Source: Micromonospora sonchi
GTDB taxonomy: Bacteria > Actinomycetota > Actinomycetes > Mycobacteriales > Micromonosporaceae
Length of the DNA stretch: 38,016 nt
NCBI RefSeq assembly: GCF_014646235.1
Contig: NZ_BMNB01000044.1
Coordinates: 1 to 38,016, forward strand
Direction of reading: 5' to 3'
The position numbers and the translations under genes were made by a program. The notes beneath the pieces are model-generated. The model ran no database searches, was not told the DNA's origin, and worked only from the letters and a program-made list of their open reading frames with translations. This document shows, in pieces, positions 18,401 through 26,037 of the stretch (position 1 is the stretch's first letter; each line of letters opens with the position of its first letter).

Positions 18401-18836
18401 CCGGGCGCCCTTCGCCAACCACGGCCAGTTCGTGTCGACGGTCGCCGAGGTCGCGGAGGCGTTCGTCCAGGCCGGCGTCCTCACCGCGGCGGAGAAGGAC
18501 CGGGTCGTCTCGCGCGCCGCCCAGGCACGCCGGGAACTCGCGCCGGAGCCCGCGTGGAAGGTCGAGGCCGAGGCGCGTACCCAGCGGATCGGCGGCACCG
18601 CCTACGTCAGCGTCACCGTCCGCAACACCGACACCGTGCCGCTCACCATCGAGCTGGTCACGGCGTACGGCTCACGTACGGTGGCGGACGTCGCCCCCGG
18701 CAGGTCCGCCTACCAGTCGTTCAACAGTCGGACCGCCACGGTACCTGCCGGCACCGTGAGCATCAGGATCACCGGGAAGCAGGATGACGATCCGGTGACC
18801 GAGCAGATCGAGGCGTCGTACGACGCGAGCAGCTGA
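15453..18836 (+). CDS. Tat-exported GH127/GH146-type glycosidase with an inserted LamG-like domain
   Basis: The 1127-aa product has a Tat signal (TRRHVLQASAIG, twin Arg at 11-12, cleavage after AHA). The Glyco_hydro_127 (DUF1680) catalytic region starts near residue 70. It is split by an insertion at about 176-415 that contains a LamG/concanavalin-like jellyroll (RFGSGLRLNG ... DFTIATWV ... NQWVHLAVT ... TLYVNG ... VDEFHIFDRALSQQEV). It then resumes at GYLGAIPED and WAPWYTQHKIMRGLLDAYY. Zinc/catalytic residues of beta-L-arabinofuranosidase HypBA1 have counterparts: AETCTTYNLIKL (Glu 655, Cys 657) and TCCGG (Cys 725-726, the first being the nucleophile position). The C-terminal about 92 residues are a module shared with the DUF6351 protein. 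It likely removes L-arabinose or a similar sugar from plant polymers outside the cell. The GTG at 15453 has a GGAAGGA site upstream. Confidence 0.88.
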   Translation: MAVPDTPPVTRRHVLQASAIGVAAVAAAGALPATAHAAPVDGAPAGAAGLGVAPPEPGPGGTAPVRPFPLRDVTLGDGLLQEKRDRMKSYLRQLDERRFLVLFNNQAGRPNPPGVTTPGGWEDGGLLSGHWAGHFMTALAQGYADHGEPIFKNKLDWMVDELAACQAAITARMGGGDPEEEEPEEPEIDRVPGRFGSGLRLNGPSRAEHVTLPQEAISQLTDFTIATWVNLAAAQNWSRLFDFGQNATVNMFLTPRAGVTGNAPRFAITVSGSGGEQQINGSAALPTNQWVHLAVTLAQNTGTLYVNGEQAGRNTNMTLSPANLGNPGNRWIGRSQYGDPMLNATVDEFHIFDRALSQQEVRSLLDSPAGSTGGGSIAWYRFEEEGGTTIRDASPNGRDGGIVPTQSGGGALWTPTHPGYLGAIPEDAVLRLGPPRWAVYGSNATTNTWAPWYTQHKIMRGLLDAYYHTDNAKALDVVTKMASWAHLALTIGDKNHPAYPGPITRDNLNYMWDLYIAGETGGANEVFPEIYALTGDAKHLETAKLFDNRESLFDACVENRDILVTTPQTRPGRRRPERLHANSHVPQFVGYLRVYEHSGDTEYFQAAKNFFGMVVPHRMFANGGTGGNYPGSNNNIELFQNRGNIANAIAQGGAETCTTYNLIKLARNLFLHEHDAAYLDYYERGLINQIAGSRADTTTVSNPQVTYFQPLTPGTSRSYGNTGTCCGGTGVENHTKYQETIYFKSADGSTLWVNLYASSTLTWAEKDLTVVQETEYPRQDSTRLTVRGSGPLDIKLRVPGWVRKGFFVTINGAAQQLDAKPGSYVTLSRDWQSGDTIDIRMPFSIWIERASDRPDTQAIFWGPVLLQILGNPGNDKYRELSLYRHLKLDGDYARAAITHASTTAAGDRLFTTHGFNLRPYYIGDTQAASSYFRRVEPTIVFGSIDTGVPNHKRNDGLPNYDVPVSGIPSPGTDGPSFLDLVWDRAPFANHGQFVSTVAEVAEAFVQAGVLTAAEKDRVVSRAAQARRELAPEPAWKVEAEARTQRIGGTAYVSVTVRNTDTVPLTIELVTAYGSRTVADVAPGRSAYQSFNSRTATVPAGTVSIRITGKQDDDPVTEQIEASYDASS

Positions 18837-18853
18837 GACTGGGCGGTGACCAT

Positions 18854-18883
18854 GGTGGCGGCGTCGGAACCGACGCCGCCACC
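18854..18883 (+). terminator. strong hairpin terminator after the GH127 gene
   Basis: GGTGGCGGCGTCGG-AA-CCGACGCCGCCACC is a perfect 14-bp stem starting 18 bp after the stop codon. Confidence 0.85.
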
Positions 18884-19215
18884 ACCCTCCCTCCCGCCGG
18901 GCGGACGGCCTGATCGTGGTGGGCTCCCGCACGGGGACGCGGTCGCGCCGGGATCAAAGTCATTCGATAGGGTTGCTCGGATTCGACGGCGCCCGTCCGA
19001 CGTCCCGATGCTGGCGGTCCACGATGTCCACCATCATCCGGCCGACCAGCGTTATTCAACTGATCCATGACGGGCGTCAGAATTTCTTGACATCTCGCTC
19101 TTCGTGACGAACCATGACCAACGACACAGCGGCGTGCCCCACACCCCACTGCAGATCCGAGGCATCCGCCGGTTCGACGCACCGACCCCCCTCTGCCCCA
19201 GGAAGGGCCTAGTCA
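18884..19215. other. leader/promoter region of the ABC transporter operon
   Basis: No gene is seen. A TTGACA hexamer lies at 19087-19092, with a weak -10 candidate AACCAT 17 bp later (19110-19115). Transcription from it would leave a leader of about 95 nt before the substrate-binding protein gene, which has an AGGAAGGG ribosome site just before its ATG. The lower GC at 19040-19120 supports a promoter here. Confidence 0.4.
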
Positions 19216-20187
19216 ATGAAGAAGGTCATGGCTCTCGGGCTGATCGCCGCCACCGCGATCGCCCTCACTGGATGTACTGATTCCGATGCGTCCTCGTCCG
19301 ATCAGAAGGACGGCGAGCTGCGCAAGGTTCGGGTGGCGGCACTGCCCATCACCGAGACCGCCGCGCTGTGGGGCGGCATCAAGGCGGGCCTCTTCGCCAA
19401 GCACGGACTCCAGGTCGAGGTGCTGCCCGCCCAGGGTGGCGCGCAGGCCATCCCCGCTCTGATCAACGGCGACATCGACTTCGCCATCGGTCAGCCGTTC
19501 GGTCCGTTCCGGGCCGACCTGCAGGACCTCGGCGTCGTGATGATTGGCAACTACGCCTCCTCGTACGCCGAGGGCGACGACATCAACGCCGTCGTGGCGT
19601 CGGCGAAGTCCGGCATCAAGCGGCCCGCCGAGCTGGCGGGCAAGCGGGTGTCGGTCAACAGCCTGGGCGCGGCCGGCGACGTGACGATCATGGCCGCGGT
19701 GGAGAAGGACGGCGGTGACCCGTCCACGATCAAGTTCGTCGAGGTCGCCTTCCCCGACGCGCCGGCCCAGCTCGAGGCGGGCAACATCGACGCCGCATGG
19801 GTGCCGGAACCCTTCGTCACGCAGCTGAAGGGCCGCGGCGACACCTTCATCGTCGCGCCGTACCAGGCGGTCGTTCCCGGCCTCACCACCCTCACCACGT
19901 TCACCACGACGAAGAAGGCGGAGTCCGACGCCAAGCTGGTCGACGACTTCACGGCGGCCATGAAGGAGACGCTCACCTGGGCGGAGGACTCCGCCAACGA
20001 GACGGCCGTCCGCCAGGCGATCAAGGACAACCTGAAGCTCCCGGAGCCGGTGGCGGACTCGGTGAAGCTGCCGACCTTCAGCTGGGACCTTGACCGGGCC
20101 AGCCTGCAGACGCTCGCCGAGCTCGCGCAGAAGTACAAGGTGCTCGACAAGCAGCCCAACCTCGACCGCCTCGTCCAGCAGCGGTAG
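19216..20187 (+). CDS. ABC transporter substrate-binding lipoprotein (NitT/TauT/SsuA type)
   Basis: The 323-aa product has a lipoprotein signal ending ALTGC (lipidated Cys 20), so it should be anchored to the outer face of the membrane. The mature part follows the NMT1/SsuA/TauA-type periplasmic-binding fold: RVAALPITETAALWGGIKAG at the start, GLQVEVLPAQGGAQAIPALI, GDIDFAIGQP, the domain-crossing KRVSVNSLGAAGDV and AAWVPEPFV. Family members bind nitrate, sulfonates, taurine, thiamine precursors or aromatic acids; the sequence alone does not tell which. Two permeases, an ATPase and a PaaX-like regulator follow on the same strand. Confidence 0.9.
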   Translation: MKKVMALGLIAATAIALTGCTDSDASSSDQKDGELRKVRVAALPITETAALWGGIKAGLFAKHGLQVEVLPAQGGAQAIPALINGDIDFAIGQPFGPFRADLQDLGVVMIGNYASSYAEGDDINAVVASAKSGIKRPAELAGKRVSVNSLGAAGDVTIMAAVEKDGGDPSTIKFVEVAFPDAPAQLEAGNIDAAWVPEPFVTQLKGRGDTFIVAPYQAVVPGLTTLTTFTTTKKAESDAKLVDDFTAAMKETLTWAEDSANETAVRQAIKDNLKLPEPVADSVKLPTFSWDLDRASLQTLAELAQKYKVLDKQPNLDRLVQQR

Positions 20188-20200
20188 CCGGTACTTCCTA

Positions 20201-20233
20201 CGCCCTCCCCGGTCTCGCCGGCCGGGGAGGGCG
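20201..20233 (+). terminator. intra-operon hairpin after the binding-protein gene
   Basis: CGCCCTCCCCGG-(9 nt)-CCGGGGAGGGCG forms a perfect 12-bp stem 13 bp after the stop codon and 16 bp before the permease start. In this position it probably acts as a partial terminator or mRNA-stabilising hairpin, so that the binding protein is made in excess over the permeases. Confidence 0.7.
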
Positions 20234-20249
20234 TCGCCACTGATCGACC

Positions 20250-21062
20250 ATGGGAGTGAACTTGCCTCTGCCATCCACCCGGCGCCTGCGCGGGGCGCGC
20301 AAAGCGCTGCTGGGCGTCGTCGGTCTTGCCGGTTTCCTCGTTGTCTGGCAGCTGATCCCGACGCTGGGCCTGATCAACTCGCAGTACCTGCCGTACGTGA
20401 CGGACGTTGCCGTTCGGCTGTCCGAGGAGACCAGCGACCTCGCCTTCTGGCGTCGGCTGGGATCCACCCTCGCGGCCTGGGGGATCGGCCTGGCGGTGGC
20501 GACGCTCGCCGCGGTCGTCCTGGGCACGGTCATCGGCCTGGTGCCGTTCCTTCGGCGCGCGACCCACACGATGGTCGAGTTCCTGCGGCCGATCCCGTCG
20601 GTCGCCCTCATCCCCCTCGCCGTGCTGATGTTCGGCATCCAGCGGCAGGCCGCCCTGGTGATCATCATCTACGCGTCGTTCTGGCAGGTGTTCGTGCAGG
20701 TGATCTACGGCGTGGCGGACATCGACGCGGTCGCCCGCGACACCGCCCGAAGCTTCGGTCTCACCCGCCGCGAGCGGCTGTCGCACCTGGTGATGCCGAC
20801 CGCGCTGCCGTACGTCATGACGGGCCTCCGGCTCGCCGCGGCGGTGGCCCTGATCCTCGCCATCACCGCGGAGATGGTGATCGGCAATCCCGGTCTCGGG
20901 CGCATGATCGAGCTTTCCCGATCGGCCGGTGACAGTGTCGGCCTGTACGCCTTCGTGGTGGTCACCGGCCTGCTCGGGCTGCTGGTGAACATCGTCTTCC
21001 GCTTCATCGAGCGCCGCTCGCTGTCGTGGCACCAGTCCGTCCGCGGGGAGGAGGTCCTGTGA
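20250..21062 (+). CDS. ABC transporter permease 1 (SsuC/TauC type)
   Basis: The 270-aa product has about six hydrophobic segments and the BPD_transp_1 domain. The EAA-type cytoplasmic loop reads IDAVARDTARSFGLTRRERLSHLVMPTALPYVMTGL, which docks on the ATPase. It should form the membrane channel together with the next gene product. The ATG at 20250 lacks a good ribosome site; a TTG at 20262 has GGGAG placed well before it, so the real N-terminus may be four residues shorter. It overlaps the next gene by 4 bp (GTGA), which indicates coupled translation. Confidence 0.9.
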   Translation: MGVNLPLPSTRRLRGARKALLGVVGLAGFLVVWQLIPTLGLINSQYLPYVTDVAVRLSEETSDLAFWRRLGSTLAAWGIGLAVATLAAVVLGTVIGLVPFLRRATHTMVEFLRPIPSVALIPLAVLMFGIQRQAALVIIIYASFWQVFVQVIYGVADIDAVARDTARSFGLTRRERLSHLVMPTALPYVMTGLRLAAAVALILAITAEMVIGNPGLGRMIELSRSAGDSVGLYAFVVVTGLLGLLVNIVFRFIERRSLSWHQSVRGEEVL

Positions 21063-21883
21063 CCGCGCACACCAGCAGCATCACCATGACCCGGCGGGGG
21101 CCTGGAGTCGGGTCCCGCATCGTCGCAAGTTTCCTCTACGCCCTCGGGTTGCCGTTCCTGCTCCTGGTGATCTGGGCCATCGCGGCGACCAGGTCGACGA
21201 ACCGGTTCTTCCCCGACCCGCTCACGATCTTCAAAGCCTTCGTGGACACCTGGATCGGCCCCGCGTTCGTCGAGGACGTGCTGCCGAGCCTGTACCGGCT
21301 CGGCCTCGGTATCCTGGCGTCGATCGTCGTCGGCGTCGCCGTCGGCACGGTCATCGGCCTGGTCCGCTGGCTGCGCGAACTCCTCGAGCCGTTGCTGGAG
21401 TTCTTCCGCGCCATCCCGCCGCCGGTGCTGATCCCCGTGGTGATGCTGCTGGTCGGCATCACCGACACGATGAAGGTCGTCGTCATCGTCTCCGGCGCGG
21501 TCTGGCCGATCCTGTTGAACACCATCGAGGGCGTGCGGGCCACCGACAGCGTCATGACCGAGACCGCCAACTCCTTCCAGTTGACCTGGTGGGAGCGGCT
21601 CCGGTTCCTGGTGCTCCCGGCGGCGAGCCCGCGGATCATGGCCGGGGTCCGGCAAGGACTCTCGGTCGCCCTCATCCTGATGGTGATCTCGGAGATGTTC
21701 GCCTCGTCCTCCGGCCTCGGCTACCGGATCGCCTACTTCCAACGGAACTACCTCATCGCTGAGATGTGGAGCGGCGTTCTCCTGCTCGGTCTCGTCGGTG
21801 TCTTTCTCGCCGTAGCTTTCGGCCTCGTCGAACGGCGCGTGCTGCGCTGGTACCACGGACTCAGGGAGGTTTCCCGTGCCTGA
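21059..21883 (+). CDS. ABC transporter permease 2 (SsuC/TauC type)
   Basis: The 274-aa membrane protein is homologous to permease 1, with about six membrane segments and the EAA loop IEGVRATDSVMTETANSFQLTWWERLRFLVLPAASPRIMAGV. The presence of two different permeases suggests a heterodimeric channel rather than the homodimer usual for SsuC. Start GTG 21059 overlaps the stop of permease 1, with GAGGAGG just upstream; the frame is open 33 bp further but lacks a better start. It overlaps the ATPase gene by 8 bp. Confidence 0.9.
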   Translation: MTAHTSSITMTRRGPGVGSRIVASFLYALGLPFLLLVIWAIAATRSTNRFFPDPLTIFKAFVDTWIGPAFVEDVLPSLYRLGLGILASIVVGVAVGTVIGLVRWLRELLEPLLEFFRAIPPPVLIPVVMLLVGITDTMKVVVIVSGAVWPILLNTIEGVRATDSVMTETANSFQLTWWERLRFLVLPAASPRIMAGVRQGLSVALILMVISEMFASSSGLGYRIAYFQRNYLIAEMWSGVLLLGLVGVFLAVAFGLVERRVLRWYHGLREVSRA

Positions 21884-22688
21884 TCGGAGCACTCTGCTGC
21901 GGGTGGAGCACCTGCGAAAGGTCTACGAATCCACCAACGGACCCGTCGAGGCCATCGGCGACATCAACTTCACCATGCACGCCGGTGAGCTCGTCTGCAT
22001 CGTCGGCCCCTCGGGCTGCGGCAAGACCACCCTGCTGAAATGCCTCGCCGGTCTGCTGCGCCCCACCAGCGGTCTGGTCGAGATGGACGGTTCGCCGGTG
22101 ACCGGGCCGAGCCCCGCCATGGCCGTGGTGTTCCAGGAGTACGGCCGCAGCCTCTACCCCTGGTTGACGGTCCGTGGAAACGTCGAACTTCCGCTGCGCC
22201 ACAAGAAGCTCTCCCGCGCCGATCGGGAGAAGCTCGTCACCGATGCCCTGGAAGCGGTGGGTCTGGGGCACGCGGCACGCAGCCATCCGTGGCAGCTCTC
22301 CGGCGGTATGCAGCAGCGGGTGGCGATCGCGCGGGCCATCGCGTACCAACCCGAGATCATGATCATGGACGAGCCGTTCGCCGCGGTGGACGCCCAGACC
22401 CGTGCGGATCTGGAGGATCTCGTGCGGGAGCTGCACGCGACCCGCAACATGTCCATCCTCTTCGTCACCCACGACATCGACGAATCGGTCTACCTGGGAG
22501 AACGTGTCCTGGTGTTGTCGAAGTCGCCGACCTGGGTGCAGGAGGACCTCGCGATCGACCTGCCTTCGGAGCGGGACCAGATCACCACCCGTGCCCTGCC
22601 TCGTTTCACTGAGCTGCGGACCCACGTCTACGACCAGATCCAGCGTGCCAAGCGTGGGGACGCGGTCGCTGCGCAGCCGGCGCACTGA
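21876..22688 (+). CDS. ABC transporter ATPase (SsuB/TauB type)
   Basis: The 270-aa nucleotide-binding protein has Walker A GPSGCGKTT, Q-loop VFQEYGRSLYPWLTV, signature LSGGMQQRVAIARA, Walker B IMIMDEPFAAVD and the H-loop VTHDIDES. This is the standard NrtD/SsuB/TauB architecture that powers import by the two preceding permeases. The GTG start lies inside the end of permease 2 after an AGGGAGG site, so the genes are translationally coupled. After about residue 215 the tail is short and basic. Confidence 0.93.
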   Translation: MPDRSTLLRVEHLRKVYESTNGPVEAIGDINFTMHAGELVCIVGPSGCGKTTLLKCLAGLLRPTSGLVEMDGSPVTGPSPAMAVVFQEYGRSLYPWLTVRGNVELPLRHKKLSRADREKLVTDALEAVGLGHAARSHPWQLSGGMQQRVAIARAIAYQPEIMIMDEPFAAVDAQTRADLEDLVRELHATRNMSILFVTHDIDESVYLGERVLVLSKSPTWVQEDLAIDLPSERDQITTRALPRFTELRTHVYDQIQRAKRGDAVAAQPAH

Positions 22689-22723
22689 TCGTCTCCACGA
22701 CGGACTCGCCGAGAGGAAGGGCT

Positions 22724-23557
22724 GTGCGTAGGCGTCAGCCGAAGCAACTGTTGCTCGCATTCTTCGGTGAGCACGTGGTGGATGCCCCCGTCGGACCGAT
22801 TCGGGCGAGCACGCTGATCGGCGTGCTCGAGGGCGCCGGCGTCGCCGCGCCGGCGACCCGGGCGACCCTCGACCGGCTCGTGCACAGCGGCATGCTCGCG
22901 CGCAGCAGGAGCGGCCGGGAGATCCTGTTCTCGCTGACCGAGCACGGAACGGCGGTGCTGCGCGAGGCGACGCACCGGGTGCGCGGGCCGCGGCCCTTCG
23001 ACCCGCAGGGGACGGGATGGACGCTGGTCACCTTCTCGATCCCGGAGAACCAGCGGATGCTTCGTCACCGGTTGCGTTCGACCCTGACCTGGGAGGGCTT
23101 CGCGCCGATCCGCGACGGCCTGTGGCTGGCGCCGGGCGAGGTCGACCTCGCCGGGTCGCTGGGACCGTTGCGTCAGGACCTCTCCTCCCACGCGGTCGTC
23201 GCCTTCCACGCGCGCGAGCTGCCCGGGTTCGCGATCGGCGAGAGCGTCCGGGCGGCCTGGGACATCGAGGCGATCCGGCGCGAACACCTCGCCTTCATCG
23301 AGGTCTGGGACGACCCGGCCGCGGCGTCGCTGGCGCCGAGCGCGCTGACCGTGCGGACGATGCTGGTGGCGGACTGGCTCAAGCTGCTGCGCGCCGATCC
23401 GCGCCTGCCGCGTGAGTTCATGGACGAGCAATGGCCCGCCACGCGGTCGGCGGAGGTCTACCGGCGAATGCACGAGCAGTTGGCCCAGGAATCCGCCGCC
23501 GAGTTCACCGCGCAGGTCACGCGCGGTGGGGCCAGGCCGCGTTTCATGAGTCGCTGA
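22724..23557 (+). CDS. PaaX-family transcriptional regulator 1
   Basis: The 277-aa product has an N-terminal winged helix (KQLLLAFFGEHVVDAPVGPI, then RASTLIGVLEGAGVAAPATR, with FSLTEHGTAVL at its end). The PaaX central/C-terminal regions follow (GTGWTLVTFSIPENQRMLRHRLRSTLTWEGFAPIRDGLWLAPG; then the C-terminal helical domain with DPRLPREFMDEQWPATRSAEVYRRMHEQL). PaaX proteins repress catabolic genes and release DNA on binding an aryl-CoA such as phenylacetyl-CoA. It lies 35 bp after the ABC ATPase gene with its own GAGAGGAAGGG ribosome site, so it probably regulates this transporter operon and is co-transcribed with it. No paa genes are nearby. Confidence 0.9.
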   Translation: MRRRQPKQLLLAFFGEHVVDAPVGPIRASTLIGVLEGAGVAAPATRATLDRLVHSGMLARSRSGREILFSLTEHGTAVLREATHRVRGPRPFDPQGTGWTLVTFSIPENQRMLRHRLRSTLTWEGFAPIRDGLWLAPGEVDLAGSLGPLRQDLSSHAVVAFHARELPGFAIGESVRAAWDIEAIRREHLAFIEVWDDPAAASLAPSALTVRTMLVADWLKLLRADPRLPREFMDEQWPATRSAEVYRRMHEQLAQESAAEFTAQVTRGGARPRFMSR

Positions 23558-23595
23558 CAGACCACCAGCGGACGTCGGTGCTGGTCGGCCGAGCA

Positions 23596-23648
23596 CGGCA
23601 GCGCTCCGGCCCAGGACGCCAACGCCCTGGGCCGGAGTGCTGCTGCCG
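23596..23648. terminator. bidirectional terminator between convergent genes
   Basis: CGGCAGCGCTCCGGCCCAGG (23596-23615) pairs with the segment at 23626-23648, leaving a 3-nt bulge and one wobble pair, with a 10-nt loop. It lies between the convergent PaaX-like and LPMO genes. Confidence 0.85.
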
Positions 23649-23649
23649 A

Positions 23650-24333
23650 TCAGACGAAGTTCACGTCACTGCACCACATGTAGGCCTGGTCCAGGTGCGA
23701 GGCCTGCCAGATGACGAAGAGAATGTGGTGTCCGGTGTAGCCGGAGGTCGAGACGTTGAACGAGATGTTCTGCGACGGGGCGTACCGCCCGGTCTGCGTG
23801 ATGAAGTCGAGGTTTCCCCACCCGAGCTTCTGGGTGGTGGGGTTGTACCCCTGCTTGCTGACGTAGACCCGGAAGTAGTCGGCACCGTGGCTGGCCTGGT
23901 CGTACAGCTGGACGGTGAAGTTGCGGCTGACGTTGGTCGTCTTCCATGCCCCGGCCTGGTTCAGCGTGTCGTTCCGGGACAGGGCGTTGCTGCACAGCTG
24001 TCCGTCCGGGGTGCGGGCCTGGAACTGCCCGCCAAGGCCGTCGCGTAGGGCGCTCATCCAGTTCCACATGGTGTCGGGGTTGGCCTGGAACGCCCGGTAA
24101 CACATGGGGTCCTGCTGCTGCATGGTGGGGCTCATGTGGTTGCTGCCCCAGGTCTTCCAGCACTGGTAGGCGCGCGACGCCGGGTTGACGATGGTGCCGT
24201 GGGCCTGGGCGGCGCCGGTCCAGGTCACCATGCCGGCCATCAGGGCGAAGAGCAGCACGAGCGCTCGGACGGGACGGCGGACGGCCGACCGGGATCGACG
24301 GCCGGACTGCTGGCGGAGCTCGGGTGTACGCAC
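23650..24333 (-). CDS. secreted AA10 lytic polysaccharide monooxygenase
   Basis: The 227-aa precursor has a Sec signal ending AAQA, so the mature protein starts at His 45 (HGTIVNPASRAYQCWKTWG), as required for the copper histidine brace. The second brace His is His 149 in ASHGADYFRVYV, and Phe 226 in the terminal CSDVNFV is at the axial position. Disulfide Cys pairs are present. It is a single AA10 domain without a carbohydrate-binding module. It should oxidatively cleave crystalline chitin or cellulose outside the cell; which one cannot be decided here, although the CebR-like box upstream favours a cellulose link. The GTG start follows a GGAGG site. Confidence 0.95.
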   Translation of the reverse strand: MRTPELRQQSGRRSRSAVRRPVRALVLLFALMAGMVTWTGAAQAHGTIVNPASRAYQCWKTWGSNHMSPTMQQQDPMCYRAFQANPDTMWNWMSALRDGLGGQFQARTPDGQLCSNALSRNDTLNQAGAWKTTNVSRNFTVQLYDQASHGADYFRVYVSKQGYNPTTQKLGWGNLDFITQTGRYAPSQNISFNVSTSGYTGHHILFVIWQASHLDQAYMWCSDVNFV

Positions 24334-24371
24334 GGTGGATCCTCCGTTCAGCGCTCATGACGGGTGGTGGG

Positions 24372-24385
24372 TGGGAGCGCTTCCA
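24372..24385. promoter_or_regulatory. CebR/CelR-like operator upstream of the LPMO gene
   Basis: TGGGAGCGCTTCCA differs by one base from the published palindrome bound by actinobacterial cellobiose regulators (TGGGAGCGCTCCCA), and the flanking G and C extend the symmetry. It lies 39 bp before the LPMO start, where it could block transcription until cellobiose is present. Confidence 0.75.
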
Positions 24386-24464
24386 CGAGTATTGCACCCA
24401 TGGGTCCGCGCATCAACCGTTGTCGATGAGTAATGCTGCCCGTCGAGCCAGTTCCGGCGAGCGC

Positions 24465-25991
24465 CTAGGCGCCGAACCGGGCTCGGAGATCGGTCTTGCG
24501 CACCTTCCCCGACGCGGTCCGCGGCAGCTCGTCCACGATGACGACGTTCTTCGGCAGCTTGTAGCGGGCGATCCTGCCGTCGAGGAACTCCCGTACGGTG
24601 TCGGTGTCGACGGCGGCACCCTCCCGTACGGTCAGGATCGCCCACGGCACCTCGCCCCAACGCGCGTCGGGAACGCCGATGACCGCCGCCCCGGTCACCC
24701 CGTCCACTTCGTTGAGCAGGCGCTCGACCTCCGGGGGATAGATGTTCTCCCCGCCCGAAATGATCATGTCCTTGAGGCGGCCGGAGATGTAGAGGTAGCC
24801 GTCGGCGTCGAGGTAGCCGAGGTCCCCCGAGCGGTACCAGCCGTCCGCCGTGAACGCGGCCGCCGTCTCCGCCGGCAGTCCGTGGTAACCCGGGAAGATG
24901 TTCGGCCCGGCGATCTCGATCTCGCCGATGGTGCCGGCCGGCGCCGCCGCGCCGGTGGAGTCGGCGATCCGTACCTCGGTGAAGAAGTGCGGCAGGCCCA
25001 CGCTGCCCTGCTTGCGGCGGGTCATCGCGGGCGGCAGCGCCGTCGCGCTCGGTGCGGCCTCCGTCATGCCGTAGCCCTGCGAGAACGACAGACCCCGCTC
25101 CTCGTACGCGTTGAGGATGCGTACGGGCACCGCCGAGCCGCCGCAGGTGAGCTTGGTCAACGTGGAGAGATCGGTGGTGGCCCAGTCCGGGTGGTCGGCC
25201 ATGAGCTGGTACGTGGTCGGCACGCCACTGAGCATGGTGACCCCGTGCCGCTGGATCTGGGCCAGCGCCCGCCCCGGCTCGAACCCCTTCTCCAGCACCA
25301 TGGTGGCGCCCTTGAGGATGATCGGAAGTGCACCCATACCCAGCGAGGCGACGTGGAACAGCGGCGAGATCATGAGCGCGACGTCGGTCGAGACGACGTC
25401 GTAGTCGACGATGCAGTTCAGCGCGACCCAGGTGAGGTTGCCGTGGGTCAGCACGGCACCCTTGGCCTTGCCCGTGGTGCCGGAGGTGTAGACGATCGCC
25501 GCGGGGTCGTCGGGGGAGAGCGCGACGTCGAGGCGCTGCACGATCGCCGTACGCAGCAACTGGTCGAGCCCCGGGCGGTGCGCCGTGCCCTCCCCGGTGA
25601 CGATGACCTGCGCCGTCGCGGCGGCCGGACCCACCGCGTCGGCCACGCGCTCGCCGAACTCGGGATCGTGGATCAGTAGCCGCGCGGCGGAGTCGGTCAG
25701 CACGTGGGCGATCTCGGGCGGCGCGAGCCGGGTGTTGACCGGGACGAAGACGGCACCCAGCTGCACGGCCCCGAACATCACCTGCAGGAACTCGGGGCTG
25801 TTCTCGCCCAGATAGGCGACCGCGTCACCCTTGCCCACGCCGTGCTGCCGCAGCAGCGCCGAGACGCGATCCGCGCCGTCGGCCAACTGTCCGTACGTCA
25901 CGGTCGACTCGCCGTGGACGAGCGCGGTCTTGTCGGCCGACTTCAGCCGGCGCTTGGCCATCCAGGCGCCGATTCCGGGGTGGTGCATCAT
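24465..25991 (-). CDS. acyl-CoA ligase (AMP-forming, class I adenylating enzyme)
   Basis: The 508-aa product activates a carboxylic acid to the acyl-AMP and then the CoA thioester. Motifs are the phosphate loop YTSGTTGKAKGAV, GYGMTEA, the hinge region GDLGYLDADGYLYISGRLKDMIISGGENIYP and the C-terminal catalytic Lys in PRTASGKVRK. Length and motifs match fatty-acyl or aromatic-acid CoA ligases; the acid cannot be read. The frame extends upstream, but the ATG at 25991 has AGGAGA six bases before it. It is the last gene of the leftward operon SDR - amidohydrolase - MaoC - ligase, 46 bp after the MaoC gene. Confidence 0.93.
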   Translation of the reverse strand: MMHHPGIGAWMAKRRLKSADKTALVHGESTVTYGQLADGADRVSALLRQHGVGKGDAVAYLGENSPEFLQVMFGAVQLGAVFVPVNTRLAPPEIAHVLTDSAARLLIHDPEFGERVADAVGPAAATAQVIVTGEGTAHRPGLDQLLRTAIVQRLDVALSPDDPAAIVYTSGTTGKAKGAVLTHGNLTWVALNCIVDYDVVSTDVALMISPLFHVASLGMGALPIILKGATMVLEKGFEPGRALAQIQRHGVTMLSGVPTTYQLMADHPDWATTDLSTLTKLTCGGSAVPVRILNAYEERGLSFSQGYGMTEAAPSATALPPAMTRRKQGSVGLPHFFTEVRIADSTGAAAPAGTIGEIEIAGPNIFPGYHGLPAETAAAFTADGWYRSGDLGYLDADGYLYISGRLKDMIISGGENIYPPEVERLLNEVDGVTGAAVIGVPDARWGEVPWAILTVREGAAVDTDTVREFLDGRIARYKLPKNVVIVDELPRTASGKVRKTDLRARFGA

Positions 25992-26037
25992 CGATCTCCT
26001 GCTGGTGGCGACGGGGGTGCCAGCGGCGAAGGCGCCC

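Noticed and set aside
15504..18422. 972-aa open frame on the minus strand opposite the GH127 gene
   Set aside because: Same kind of shadow; no motif, and the opposite strand is a clear enzyme.
13212..18836. Natural-product biosynthetic cluster around the P450
   Set aside because: No PKS, NRPS, terpene or other core enzyme in the window; neighbours are B6 salvage and sugar hydrolysis.
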